A DNA stretch of 10,255 nt from an uncultured Duganella sp. (GTDB lineage Bacteria; Pseudomonadota; Gammaproteobacteria; Burkholderiales; Burkholderiaceae), in contig CAMLRG010000197.1 of the NCBI GenBank assembly GCA_946482335.1, positions 1-10,255 on the forward strand, read 5' to 3'. A program made the translations under genes and the position numbers. The notes under the pieces were generated by a model. That model worked only from the letters and a program-made list of their open reading frames with translations, did not search any database and was not told the origin of the DNA. Shown one piece after another: positions 1 through 7,319 of this stretch; the stretch's first letter is position 1; every line of letters begins with the position of its first letter.

Positions 1-733
1 GGACCTTGGCGGTGATTTCCTGGCCAACGGTCAGCACTTCGGATGGGTGACGCACACGACGCCATGCCAGGTCGGTGATGTGCAGCAGGCCGTCGATGCC
101 GCCCAGGTCAACGAACGCACCGTAGTCGGTGATGTTCTTGACCACGCCGGTCACCACGGTGCCTTCTTTCAGGGTTTCCATCAGCTTCTGACGCTCTTCG
201 CCCATCGAAGCTTCGATGACGGCGCGGCGGGACAGAACCACGTTGTTGCGCTTGCGGTCCAGCTTGATAACCTTGAACTCGAGGGTCTTGCCTTCGAATG
301 GGGTGGTGTCCTTGACTGGACGGGTGTCTACCAGGGAACCTGGCAGGAAAGCACGGATGCCGTTGGTCAGAACGGTCAGGCCGCCCTTGACTTTGCCATT
401 GACGGTACCAACGACGATCTCGCCGGATTCCATTGCTTTTTCCAGTGCCAGCCACGATGCCAGGCGCTTGGCCTTGTCACGGGACAGGATGGTATCGCCG
501 AAACCATTTTCCAGCGATTCGATGGCCACGGAAACGAAGTCACCTACTTTGACTTCCAGTTCGCCTTGGTCATTCTTGAATTCTTCAACAGGGATGAAAG
601 CTTCCGATTTCAGGCCGGCGTTGACGATAACAAAGTTGTGGTCCAGACGCACGACTTCAGCGGAGATCACTTCGCCAGAGCGCATGTCTTGACGCGACAG
701 GGACTCTTCGAAGAGGGCTGCAAAACTTTCCAT
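1..733 (-). CDS. rpsA: 30S ribosomal protein S1, N-terminal part (3' end outside window)
   Basis: The first 244 residues of S1 are readable, starting at the ATG at 733-731; the rest runs off the window. S1 binds mRNA on the 30S subunit and helps initiation on structured or weakly Shine-Dalgarno-led messages. The start [12 protein letters not shown] and the following [12 protein letters not shown] and GLKSEAFIP are characteristic of S1. S1-type OB folds are visible at about residues 20-86 and 105-172, and a third begins near 190 with the RNA-binding-type segment [20 protein letters not shown] (201-220). S1 proteins are usually about 550-570 residues, so a little under half is present. The gene follows cmk after 66 nt, the usual cmk-rpsA order in proteobacteria. 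No strong ribosome binding site is seen upstream (only TGGAA), as is common for rpsA. Identification is secure; only the C-terminal half cannot be judged. Confidence 0.97.
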   Translation of the reverse strand, partial: MESFAALFEESLSRQDMRSGEVISAEVVRLDHNFVIVNAGLKSEAFIPVEEFKNDQGELEVKVGDFVSVAIESLENGFGDTILSRDKAKRLASWLALEKAMESGEIVVGTVNGKVKGGLTVLTNGIRAFLPGSLVDTRPVKDTTPFEGKTLEFKVIKLDRKRNNVVLSRRAVIEASMGEERQKLMETLKEGTVVTGVVKNITDYGAFVDLGGIDGLLHITDLAWRRVRHPSEVLTVGQEITAKV

Positions 734-759
734 TTTTATTCCAGGTTAGCCAGTAAGGC

Positions 760-772
760 CCGCACAATGCGG
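760..772 (-). other. Small hairpin in the rpsA leader
   Basis: The cmk-rpsA gap holds a perfect 5-bp stem, CCGCA and TGCGG, around a 3-nt loop, about 27 nt upstream of the rpsA start. It has no U-tract, so it is not an intrinsic terminator. In enterobacteria the rpsA leader folds into hairpins used for S1 autoregulation. Whether this short stem plays such a role here is only a guess. Confidence 0.2.
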
Positions 773-799
773 CTTCAACTGGGTTGAGGGTTGAACAAA

Positions 800-1468
800 T
801 TATTTGTGGGTTTCCGCCCACCATTTCAACACCTGCTCGGTCGCTTCATCAGCGTTCATGGCAGACGTATCCAGGATGTGCGCACCCTCTGCCGGTGCCA
901 GCGGCGCGATGGCCCGGTTCATATCCCGGTCGTCGCGTGCTTTCAAATCCATCAGCAGGTCTTGCATACTAGCAGAAATTCCCTTTCCGATCAATTGCTT
1001 ATAGCGGCGATCGGCACGCGCTTCCACAGAAGCGGTCAAAAACACCTTCAAAGGGGCGTGCGGGAAGATCACGGAGCCCATGTCGCGGCCGTCCGCCACC
1101 AGGCCCGGTGTCTTGCGGAAACTCAGTTGCAGGGCGAATAAGGCTTGGCGTACCGCTGGGAAGGCGGCGATTTTCGATGCTGTATTGCCAACTTCTTCCT
1201 GGCGGATGGCGTCGGTGACGTTTTCTTGCGACAAATAGACGGCGTCGCCGGTGAAATGGATGTTCAGGTGCTCGGCCAGTTTGGCCAGGGTGTGCTCGTC
1301 GTTCAGGTTGGTGCCCCGGCGCAATGCTTGCAGCGCCGTCAGGCGGTACAGGGCGCCGGAGTCGAGCAGGTGGAAGCCAAGCTTTTCCGCGACCTTGTGG
1401 GCCACGGTGCCCTTGCCGCTAGCGGTCGGGCCGTCGATGGTGATGACTGGGATGTTCGATGTTGGCAT
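800..1468 (-). CDS. cmk: Cytidylate (CMP/dCMP) kinase
   Basis: The 222-residue product phosphorylates CMP and dCMP with ATP in the cytoplasm, feeding pyrimidine nucleotide pools. The P-loop GPTASGKGT is at residues 13-21. The CMP-site segment LLDSGALYR (34-42), the [11 protein letters not shown] motif (126-136) and the lid-region [13 protein letters not shown] (178-190) are all intact. Length matches the bacterial single-domain family (about 220-230). The ATG at 1468 is chosen because the P-loop then sits at the usual distance from the N-terminus. There is no convincing Shine-Dalgarno in front of it (AAACTTAACCAT), and a palindromic repeat ends only 13 nt upstream. The gene lies 88 nt downstream of aroA and 66 nt upstream of rpsA, and is probably co-transcribed with both. 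Confidence 0.97.
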   Translation of the reverse strand: MPTSNIPVITIDGPTASGKGTVAHKVAEKLGFHLLDSGALYRLTALQALRRGTNLNDEHTLAKLAEHLNIHFTGDAVYLSQENVTDAIRQEEVGNTASKIAAFPAVRQALFALQLSFRKTPGLVADGRDMGSVIFPHAPLKVFLTASVEARADRRYKQLIGKGISASMQDLLMDLKARDDRDMNRAIAPLAPAEGAHILDTSAMNADEATEQVLKWWAETHK

Positions 1469-1481
1469 ATGGTTAAGTTTT

Positions 1482-1546
1482 AAACCGGTAAACCGGTGTC
1501 AGACCCAAAGGGTCAGACACCCGATCCGCGGCTGCCTTACCGGTTT
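1482..1546. repeat. Palindromic REP-like element, half-size copy (aroA-cmk gap)
   Basis: The element is bounded by AAACCGGTAA (1482-1491) and its exact inverse TTACCGGTTT (1537-1546). Inside, the quasi-palindrome arms GGTGTC-A-GACCC and GGGTC-A-GACACC flank an AAA loop at 1495-1521, giving an 11-bp stem with one A-A mismatch. The two full copies have GGGGTC and GACCCC at the equivalent arm positions, so the G-to-T and C-to-A differences here are compensatory. Only one hairpin is present, followed by a core containing CCGCGGCTGCC. The inverted second hairpin of the 100-bp copies is absent. The element fills most of the 88-nt gap, starting 10 nt after the aroA stop and ending 13 nt before the cmk start. 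It has no U-tract and is unlikely to be a terminator. Confidence 0.85.
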
Positions 1547-1556
1547 TGGCTAAATG

Positions 1557-2888
1557 TTAAACGCTACCACGCTTGGCGATCGAGGCAAACGCGGTGAAAT
1601 ACTCAGGGAACGTCTTCGCGACGCATTTTGGATCATTGATGCGAACCTTGGCGCCCTGCCGGATGAAACCATCCAGCGACGCCAGCGAGAAGCACATCGC
1701 CATACGGTGGTCGTCATAGGTATCGATGGCTGCCGGCAGCAAGGTCGGAGGCGGCGTGACCGACAGCCAATCCGCGCCCTCCTCCACCGTCGCGCCCAGC
1801 TTGCGCAGCTCGGTCGCCATGGCCGACAGGCGGTCGGTCTCCTTCACGCGCCAGGAAGCGATATTGCGCAAGGTGGTGGTGCCTTCCGCATACAGCGCGG
1901 CGACGGCAATGGTCATGGCCGCATCGGGAATATGGTTGAAGTCCATGTCGACCGCCTTCAGCGGCCCGGCCGCACTGGCTTCGATCCAGTTGTCGCCCAT
2001 GACGATGGTCGCCCCCATCTGCTCCAGTGCTTGCGCAAAACGCACGTCGCCCTGGATCGAATCGCGGCCCACGCCCTGCACGCGCACCGGCCCGCCGCCG
2101 ATGGCGCCGGCAGCCAGGAAATAGGACGCGCTGGAAGCGTCGCCCTCGACGTGGATGGTGCCCGGGCTCTGGTACACCTGCCCGGCGGGGATGGTAAACG
2201 AAGACCAGCCATCCTGCTCCACCACCGCGCCGAAGCGTCGCATCAGGTTCAGGGTGATCTCGATATAGGGCTTGGAAATCAGTTCGCCTTCCACCTCGAT
2301 GGTCACGGCGTGCTCGCGCGCCATCAGCGGCGCCACCAACAGCAGCGCGGTCAGGAACTGGCTCGACACATTGCCGCGCACGGACAGGCGCGCTTTGCTG
2401 AAGGTGCCGGTGCGGATGTGCAGTGGCGGGTAGCCTTTGTTCATCGTGTACTCGATGTCGGCGCCGGCCGCGTTGAGCGCGTCGACCAGGTCGCCGATCG
2501 GGCGCTCGTGCATACGCGGCACGCCGTGCACCTTGTAATCGCCGCCGATCACCGCCAGCGCGGCAGTGAGCGGGCGGATTGCGGTGCCGGCATTGCCCAT
2601 GAACAGGTCGGCGCTGCGCAGCGGCCAGCTGCCTTTCACGCCCTGCACCACGTGCACGGTGCTGTCGCCTTCGCGCTGTTCGGTCCAGGCCACGCCCAGC
2701 GAGCGCAGCGCGGCCAGCATCACGGCGGTGTCGTCGGAAGCCAGCAGGTCCACCACACGGGTTTCGCCTTCGGCCAGCGCTGCCAGCAGCAGGATGCGGT
2801 TGGAGATCGATTTCGAACCTGGCAGGCGCACCGTGCCTCCCACGCGGGGGACGGGCAGCAGGTCGAGGTAATGCGGGTAATCAGTCAT
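1557..2888 (-). CDS. aroA: 3-phosphoshikimate 1-carboxyvinyltransferase (EPSP synthase)
   Basis: This 443-residue enzyme joins phosphoenolpyruvate and shikimate-3-phosphate to form EPSP, the step before chorismate and the target of glyphosate. Conserved parts are [10 protein letters not shown] (22-31), the PEP/glyphosate loop [10 protein letters not shown] (98-107), RMHERPI (125-131), the catalytic-region aspartate in IPDAAMT (D322), VKETDRL (348-354) and YDDHRMAM (391-398). The GNAGTAxRP loop with a Gly at 101 and Pro at 106 is the class I, normally glyphosate-sensitive form. The ATG at 2888 has an AAGGA 6 nt upstream that overlaps the tyrA stop codon, so the start is well supported and translation is probably coupled to tyrA. 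In some gammaproteobacteria the equivalent tyrA and aroA genes are fused; here they are separate, 9 nt apart. Confidence 0.98.
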   Translation of the reverse strand: MTDYPHYLDLLPVPRVGGTVRLPGSKSISNRILLLAALAEGETRVVDLLASDDTAVMLAALRSLGVAWTEQREGDSTVHVVQGVKGSWPLRSADLFMGNAGTAIRPLTAALAVIGGDYKVHGVPRMHERPIGDLVDALNAAGADIEYTMNKGYPPLHIRTGTFSKARLSVRGNVSSQFLTALLLVAPLMAREHAVTIEVEGELISKPYIEITLNLMRRFGAVVEQDGWSSFTIPAGQVYQSPGTIHVEGDASSASYFLAAGAIGGGPVRVQGVGRDSIQGDVRFAQALEQMGATIVMGDNWIEASAAGPLKAVDMDFNHIPDAAMTIAVAALYAEGTTTLRNIASWRVKETDRLSAMATELRKLGATVEEGADWLSVTPPPTLLPAAIDTYDDHRMAMCFSLASLDGFIRQGAKVRINDPKCVAKTFPEYFTAFASIAKRGSV

Positions 2889-2897
2889 GCGTGTTCC

Positions 2898-3896
2898 TTA
2901 TTCTGCCGCCGCGTCTTTCGGTTGCGGCGGCTCAGCCGCCTCGATGGCTTCGATCCATTGCCGGCGCGCGCGCTGGGCATTGGCATAGGTCGCTTCGAGG
3001 GCGGCGGCGTCGCCAGCGGCAAGGCTGGCGCGCAAACGGGTTAATTGTGCCAGATATGCATCCAGCTCAGTCAGGAGTGCGGCCTGGTTGGCGAGGCTGA
3101 TGTCGCGCCACATTTCAGGCGAGCTGCCGGCGATGCGGGTGAAGTCGCGGAATCCGCTGGCAGCGTATTGGAACAGCAAGTCCGAGTGGGGCTTGCGCTC
3201 GATGTCGTCCACCAGGGCATAGGCCAGCAGGTGGGGTAAATGGCTGACGGCGGCGAACACTTTATCGTGTTCTTCCGGGGTCAGTGTGTGGATGATGGCG
3301 CCGCAGGCTTTCCAGGCGTTGGCTACGCGCTCGATGGCGGAGGCGGCGTTTTCGGGCAGGGGCGTGAGGACGGCTTTCTTGCCCCGGTACAGGTCGGCGA
3401 TGGCGGCATCGGGGCCATTGGTTTCGCGGCCGGCGATGGGGTGGCCGGGAACGAACTGGCTTAGCTTGTCGCCCATGACGGCGCGGGCCGCGGCCACGAC
3501 GTCGGATTTGGTGCTGCCGGCGTCGGTGACCACGGTTTGCGGGTCGAGGTGGGGCAGGATCGACTGCAGGATGCGGGCGGTTTGGGCAACGGGTGCGGCC
3601 AGCAGGATCAGGTCGGCGCCGGCGATTGCTTCCTCAAAACCGGTAAACCGGGGTACGACCCAAGGGTCGGACCCCAGGCCTGCGGCGGCCGCCGACTGGG
3701 GTCTGACCCTTGGGTCTGACCCCGGTTTACCGGTTTGGGCAGCCGAATCAATGATGTCCAGCTCAAGAGCCCGCGCCAAAAACGCCTCCGACCGGTCCAC
3801 ACCAACGATATGCCGCACCGCGCCGGCAGCCCTCAGCCCCCGTGCAAACGAGCCGCCAATCAGCCCGACGCCAAAGATGACAACCTTGTTAAGCAC
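2898..3896 (-). CDS. tyrA: Prephenate dehydrogenase with in-frame repeat-encoded insertion
   Basis: The product oxidatively decarboxylates prephenate to 4-hydroxyphenylpyruvate, the committed tyrosine step. With the GTG start at 3896 it has 332 residues. The Rossmann NAD(P) motif GVGLIGGS is at 9-16, with the acidic residue ending beta-2 at D34. The prephenate-site segment GHPIAGRE is at 151-158, followed by SHLPH (218-222) and GFRDFTRIA (248-256). Residues 54-87 are encoded by a 100-bp palindromic repeat (3637-3736) and have no counterpart I recognise in the family. They separate helix B (ending DIIDSAA) from beta-3 (GADLILLAAPVA). The frame stays open throughout and downstream motifs are intact, so the gene looks functional. 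The GTG is preferred because MLNKVVIFGVG fits the family and a GGAGG lies just upstream; a TTG at 3908 would add four residues. The start overlaps the hisC end by 8 nt. Confidence 0.93.
   Translation of the reverse strand: MLNKVVIFGVGLIGGSFARGLRAAGAVRHIVGVDRSEAFLARALELDIIDSAAQTGKPGSDPRVRPQSAAAAGLGSDPWVVPRFTGFEEAIAGADLILLAAPVAQTARILQSILPHLDPQTVVTDAGSTKSDVVAAARAVMGDKLSQFVPGHPIAGRETNGPDAAIADLYRGKKAVLTPLPENAASAIERVANAWKACGAIIHTLTPEEHDKVFAAVSHLPHLLAYALVDDIERKPHSDLLFQYAASGFRDFTRIAGSSPEMWRDISLANQAALLTELDAYLAQLTRLRASLAAGDAAALEATYANAQRARRQWIEAIEAAEPPQPKDAAAE
3637..3736. repeat. Palindromic BIME-like element inside tyrA (full-size copy)
   Basis: This 100-bp element consists of two 41-nt arms (3637-3677 and 3696-3736) that are reverse complements except at 3 positions; the outer 18 bp are perfect. 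The ends are AAACCGGTAA and TTACCGGTTT, as in the other copies. The right arm has GGGTCTGACCC twice with a 2-nt TT spacer. The left arm has the inverted counterpart with small changes (TACGACCC, GTCGGACC). The 18-nt loop contains the palindrome GGCGGCCGCC. In the tyrA frame it encodes a segment with GSDP twice (for example GKPGSDPRVRP and GLGSDPWVVP) and no stop. A long hairpin would be expected in the mRNA or in single-stranded DNA. Confidence 0.92.
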
Positions 3897-5007
3897 GGTC
3901 CTCCGCAAGCGCCTTGCGCAGCGCAGAAATCAGAACCGCGTTCTCCTGCGGCAGGCCGATGGAAATCCGCAGCCACTGCGGCAGTCCGTAATTGCCCACC
4001 GGACGCACGATCACCCCCTGCTTCAGCAGCGCCAGGTTGATACGCGCACCGGCCGCATCGTCGGAACCCACGCGCACCAGCACGAAGTTGCCGTACGAAG
4101 GCACGTACTCCAGCCCCATTTCCTTGAACGCCTCCACGAATTGCTGATAGCCCGCGGTATTGTTGGCCGCCGACTTGGCCAGGAATTCCTTGTCGTTCAG
4201 GGCCGCGATGGCAGCCGCCTGCGCCAGCGAGTTGACGTTGAACGGCTGGCGGATACGGTTCATCAGATCCGTCAGTTCCGGCTGCGCCAGCGCGAAGCCC
4301 ACGCGCAGCCCGGCCAGGCCGTAAGCCTTGGAGAAGGTACGCGACACCAGCAGGTTCGGGTATTGCTTGACCCAGGCCGCCGACTCGTACTGGTCTTCCT
4401 TCTTCAGGAATTCGTTATAGGCCTCATCCAGCACCACCACCACGTTGGCCGGGACCTTCTTCAGGAAAGCCTCGATCTCGGCGCCGGACACGAAGGTGCC
4501 GGTCGGATTGTTCGGGTTGGCGATGAACACCAGCTTGGTATCGGCTTCGATGGCGGCCGCCATGGCGTCCAGGTCGTGGCCATGGTCCTTGGCCGGCACC
4601 ACGATGTGGCGCGCGCCAATACCCTGGGTCGCCAGCGCGTACACAGCGAAGGAGTACTGCGAATACACGATCGACTGGCCGCGCTCGACGAAAGCATGGG
4701 CGGCGATTTCGAGGATGTCGTTGGAGCCGTTGCCCAGCGTGATCCAATCCATTGGCACGTCGTAGCGCTGCGACAGCGCGGTCTTCAGGTCGAAGGCATT
4801 GGCATCCGGATAGCGGCCCAGCTCCGCCACAGCGGCGGCCATCGCCTTCTGCGCCGATTCCGGCACGCCGAACGGGTTCTCGTTGGATGCCAGCTTGACG
4901 ATGTTTTCTTCCTTCAGGCCGAATTCGCGCGCCACTTCGGAGATTGGCTTGCCAGCCTGGTAAGGGGCGATTGCGCGGACGTATTCAGGGCCGTAATTCT
5001 TGGACAT
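3889..5007 (-). CDS. hisC: HisC-type aminotransferase (histidinol-phosphate / aromatic aminotransferase)
   Basis: This 372-residue PLP-dependent fold-type I aminotransferase belongs to the HisC family. SNENPFG (41-47), GNGSNDILE (92-100), NPNNPTGT (164-171), DEAYNEF (194-200) and the Schiff-base lysine K227 in SRTFSKAYGLAGLRVGF are visible, along with the substrate-carboxylate arginine R347 in LRISIG. The family transaminates histidinol phosphate, and many members also accept phenylpyruvate and 4-hydroxyphenylpyruvate. It lies between pheA and tyrA, whose products are exactly those keto acids. I therefore infer that aromatic transamination is its main task and that another hisC copy may sit in the his operon elsewhere. 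It starts 21 nt after pheA and overlaps tyrA by 8 nt. Family assignment is secure; substrate preference is not shown by sequence alone. Confidence 0.94.
   Translation of the reverse strand: MSKNYGPEYVRAIAPYQAGKPISEVAREFGLKEENIVKLASNENPFGVPESAQKAMAAAVAELGRYPDANAFDLKTALSQRYDVPMDWITLGNGSNDILEIAAHAFVERGQSIVYSQYSFAVYALATQGIGARHIVVPAKDHGHDLDAMAAAIEADTKLVFIANPNNPTGTFVSGAEIEAFLKKVPANVVVVLDEAYNEFLKKEDQYESAAWVKQYPNLLVSRTFSKAYGLAGLRVGFALAQPELTDLMNRIRQPFNVNSLAQAAAIAALNDKEFLAKSAANNTAGYQQFVEAFKEMGLEYVPSYGNFVLVRVGSDDAAGARINLALLKQGVIVRPVGNYGLPQWLRISIGLPQENAVLISALRKALAEDRA
3900..3904 (-). promoter_or_regulatory. Ribosome binding site deciding the tyrA start
   Basis: On the minus strand GGAGG sits 3 nt before the GTG at 3896-3894, inside the end of hisC. 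The spacing is short, but the match is far better than the AAGG in front of the alternative TTG at 3908. It supports a GTG start and translational coupling to hisC. Confidence 0.5.
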
Positions 5008-5028
5008 GGGTCTAATCTCTTTTAAAGT

Positions 5029-6102
5029 TCAGGTGAGGCTGGTCGGGTAGGAGCCCAGCACTTTGAAGAAGGCAGCATTGTCCTTGAGTTCGACCAATGC
5101 CTTTGCCACGGACGGGTCTTGTACGTGCCCTTCGACGTCTACATAGAAATAGTATTCCCAGGTGCCGATGCGCGCCGGGCGCGACTCGAAGCGCGTCATC
5201 GACACGCCATGCTTGGCCAGTGGCGCCAGCAGCTGGTACACGGCGCCGGCCTTGTTCGGCACGGCCAGCACCATCGAGGTGTGGTCGCGGCCCGACGGGT
5301 TGGTCTGCAGGCTGCCGATCACCACGAAGCGGGTGCGGTTGTGCGGGTCATCCTGGATATGGGCGTTCACCACGCCCAGGCCATACTGGCCGCCGGCGTG
5401 CTCGCTGGCGATGGCGGCGATGGTCGGGTCCTCGCCGGCCATGCGCGCCGCCTCGGCGTTGGAGGCCACGGCGCGGCGCTCGATATGCGGGTAATGCTGG
5501 TTCAGCCACACCTGGCACTGGGCCAGCGCCTGCGAATGGGCGCAAATGACTTGCACGCCTTCCATGGTACCGGTCTTGGTCATCAGGCTGTGGTGGACCG
5601 CGATGGCGATCTCCCCGCTGATCAGGCAAGGGGTGGCCAGCATCAGGTCCAGGGTGCGGTTCACGGCGCCTTCCGAGGAATTCTCGACCGGCACAACGCC
5701 GAAATCGGCGGTGCCGGCTTCGGCGGCGCGGAATACCTCATCGATGGAGGCGCAAGGCAGCGCTTCGATGGCGGTGCCGAATTGGGCGTACACGGCTTGC
5801 TCGCTGAAGGTGCCGGCCGGACCGAGGAAGGCGACCGTCACGCGGCGCTCCAGGGCGCGGCAGGCGGACATGATTTCGCGGAAGATGGTTTGCACTTCAC
5901 GCGCGGCCAGCGGGCCGGGGTTGCGGTCGGCCACGCCGCGCAGCACCTGGGCTTCGCGCTCGGGACGGAATACGGGGGCGTTGGTTTCGGCCTTGACGTG
6001 GCCGACTTCCTGCGCGACTTTGGCGCGCTCGTTCAGCAGCGCCAGGAGTTGCGCGTCGATCGCATCGATCTTCTCGCGCAAGGGTTTCAGTTTGTCTGTC
6101 AT
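5029..6102 (-). CDS. pheA: Bifunctional chorismate mutase / prephenate dehydratase (P-protein)
   Basis: The 357-residue enzyme converts chorismate to prephenate and then to phenylpyruvate. An AroQ-type chorismate mutase covers about residues 1-88 (PLREKIDAIDAQLLALLNER near the start, then PVFRPEREAQVL). Prephenate dehydratase follows from GPAGTFSEQA (94-103) through VPVENSSEGAVN (137-148) to the catalytic NRTRF (255-259). A C-terminal ACT domain (about 275-350) carries the phenylalanine-binding ESRP motif (306-309) in SMTRFESRPAR, so feedback inhibition by phenylalanine is expected. Order and length are typical of proteobacterial P-proteins. The ATG at 6102 fits the family. It has no clear Shine-Dalgarno (only AGAG) and begins 27 nt after a palindromic repeat. 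No leader peptide for attenuation is evident upstream. Confidence 0.97.
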   Translation of the reverse strand: MTDKLKPLREKIDAIDAQLLALLNERAKVAQEVGHVKAETNAPVFRPEREAQVLRGVADRNPGPLAAREVQTIFREIMSACRALERRVTVAFLGPAGTFSEQAVYAQFGTAIEALPCASIDEVFRAAEAGTADFGVVPVENSSEGAVNRTLDLMLATPCLISGEIAIAVHHSLMTKTGTMEGVQVICAHSQALAQCQVWLNQHYPHIERRAVASNAEAARMAGEDPTIAAIASEHAGGQYGLGVVNAHIQDDPHNRTRFVVIGSLQTNPSGRDHTSMVLAVPNKAGAVYQLLAPLAKHGVSMTRFESRPARIGTWEYYFYVDVEGHVQDPSVAKALVELKDNAAFFKVLGSYPTSLT

Positions 6103-6129
6103 ATGTTCGCGTTCACTCTGTGCTGCTTG

Positions 6130-6229
6130 AACCGGTAAACCGGGGTCAGACCCAAAGGGTCAGACCCCAGCCTGCGACTGCCGCGTGATGGGGTCTGACC
6201 CTCTGGGTCTGACCCCGCCCTACCGGTTT
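6130..6229. repeat. Palindromic BIME-like element (serC-pheA gap, full-size copy)
   Basis: Two 40-nt arms, 6130-6169 and 6189-6228, are reverse complements with 4 mismatches and enclose a 19-nt core. The left arm has GGGTCAGACCC twice separated by AAA. The right arm has GGGTCTGACCC twice separated by TCT. The ends are AACCGGTAA and TACCGGTTT, matching the copies in tyrA and before cmk. On the transcribed strand the element starts directly at the serC stop codon, sharing the run of A after TGA, and ends 27 nt before pheA. No U-tract follows either arm. REP-type elements in this position elsewhere influence mRNA stability and translation termination; whether that happens here is untested. Confidence 0.92.
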
Positions 6230-7312
6230 TCAGCGTCCTGCAAATTCGTTGAGGTAATCGACCAGCGCTTGCACGCCCTCGATCGGCATCGCGTTATAGA
6301 TCGATGCCCGCATACCACCGACGGACTTGTGGCCCTTCAGCTGCAACAGCCCGCGCGCTTTCGCACCGGCCAGGAATGCTTCATTCTTCGACTCGTCGCG
6401 CAAGTAGAACGGGATGTTCATGCGCGAGCGGTATTCTTTAGCGACGCGGTTCTGGTAGAAGTCGTCGGCATCGAGCGCCCGGTACAGCAGCTCGGCTTTC
6501 TCAATATTACGCTTTTCCATGGCGGCCACGCCGCCCTGCTTCTTCAGCCACTGGAACACCAGGCCGGCAATATAAATGCCGTAGGTGGGCGGCGTGTTGT
6601 ACATCGATTCGTTTTCCGCCACGTTCTTGAAATCGAAAGCGGACGGGCAGAATGGCAGCGCCTTGCCGATCAGGTCATCGCGCACGATGACCACGGTCAC
6701 GCCGGCCGGGCCGATATTCTTTTGCGCGCCGCCGAAAATGACGCCGTACTTGCTCACGTCTACTGGGCGGGACAGGATGTGCGAAGACATGTCGGCCACC
6801 AGCGTGGTGTCGCCCTGGGCGGTCGGCACGAAATTGAACTCGACGCCGTCGATGGTTTCGTTGGTGCAGACGTGCAGGTAGGATGCGCCCGGCGTCAGCT
6901 TCCACTCGGCCTGGTCCGGCACGCGGTCGAAGCCGGTCGCCTGCGACGAAGCGGCCACGTTGACGCGGGCATAGCGGCCCGCTTCCTTGATCGACTTGGA
7001 TGACCAGGAACCGGTCTGGATGAAATCGATCGTGCTGTCGGCGCCGCCGCACAGGTTCATCGGGAGCACGGCGTTCTGCGACAAGCCGCCGCCCTGCATG
7101 AACAGGATCCGGTAATTGTCCGGCACGGCCAGCAGCTCGCGCAGGTCGCGCTCGGCCGCACGGTAAATCGAAATGAACTCGGGACCGCGGTGGCTCATCT
7201 CCATGACGGACATCCCGCTGCCATGCCAGTCCAGCATTTCGGCAGCAGCTTGCGCCAGCACTTCCTTCGGCAGTACGGCCGGGCCGGCGGAAAAATTGTA
7301 GATGTTCGCCAC
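6230..7312 (-). CDS. serC: Phosphoserine aminotransferase
   Basis: The 360-residue PLP enzyme converts 3-phosphohydroxypyruvate and glutamate to O-phosphoserine in serine synthesis, and also acts on the analogous step of the pyridoxal phosphate pathway. Family hallmarks are [14 protein letters not shown] (6-19), EMSHRGPEF (38-46), [10 protein letters not shown] (71-80) and the PLP lysine K198 in [13 protein letters not shown], the same position as in E. coli. Length is normal. The start is a GTG at 7312, supported by AAGGAG 7 nt upstream and by the conserved N-terminus. That ribosome binding site overlaps the stop codon of the preceding DUF2059 gene, which implies translational coupling. The stop codon adjoins the 6130-6229 palindromic element. 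serC leading pheA-hisC-tyrA-aroA is the usual betaproteobacterial order. Confidence 0.98.
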   Translation of the reverse strand: MANIYNFSAGPAVLPKEVLAQAAAEMLDWHGSGMSVMEMSHRGPEFISIYRAAERDLRELLAVPDNYRILFMQGGGLSQNAVLPMNLCGGADSTIDFIQTGSWSSKSIKEAGRYARVNVAASSQATGFDRVPDQAEWKLTPGASYLHVCTNETIDGVEFNFVPTAQGDTTLVADMSSHILSRPVDVSKYGVIFGGAQKNIGPAGVTVVIVRDDLIGKALPFCPSAFDFKNVAENESMYNTPPTYGIYIAGLVFQWLKKQGGVAAMEKRNIEKAELLYRALDADDFYQNRVAKEYRSRMNIPFYLRDESKNEAFLAGAKARGLLQLKGHKSVGGMRASIYNAMPIEGVQALVDYLNEFAGR

Positions 7313-7319
7313 TTCGAGA

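Noticed and set aside
734..799. Separate rpsA promoter in the cmk-rpsA gap
   Set aside because: TTGAAG followed after 17 nt by TACTGG is a poor match at the -10, and the spacer is filled by a hairpin, so the support is too weak.
1482..1546. Intrinsic terminator between aroA and cmk (and likewise at 6130-6229)
   Set aside because: The hairpins are strong, but no T run follows on the transcribed strand, and downstream genes of the same operon lack an obvious promoter of their own.
2898..3896. tyrA as a pseudogene disrupted by the repeat
   Set aside because: The insert keeps the reading frame, contains no stop, and all NAD-binding and prephenate-site motifs are present on both sides.
1554..5025. 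Long plus-strand open frames (about 1554-3044 and 3286-5025) opposite aroA, tyrA and hisC
   Set aside because: They are antisense to strongly conserved enzymes and their translations are rich in Arg, His, Gly and Gln with no recognisable domain. This is the usual effect of high third-position GC. The same holds for 47-787, 5119-6138, 6185-7003 and 7478-8407.
1482..6229. CRISPR array, suggested by repeated GGGTCAGACCC units
   Set aside because: The units are dispersed over kilobases and arranged as inverted pairs with 2-3 nt spacers. There are no regular unique spacers and no cas genes.
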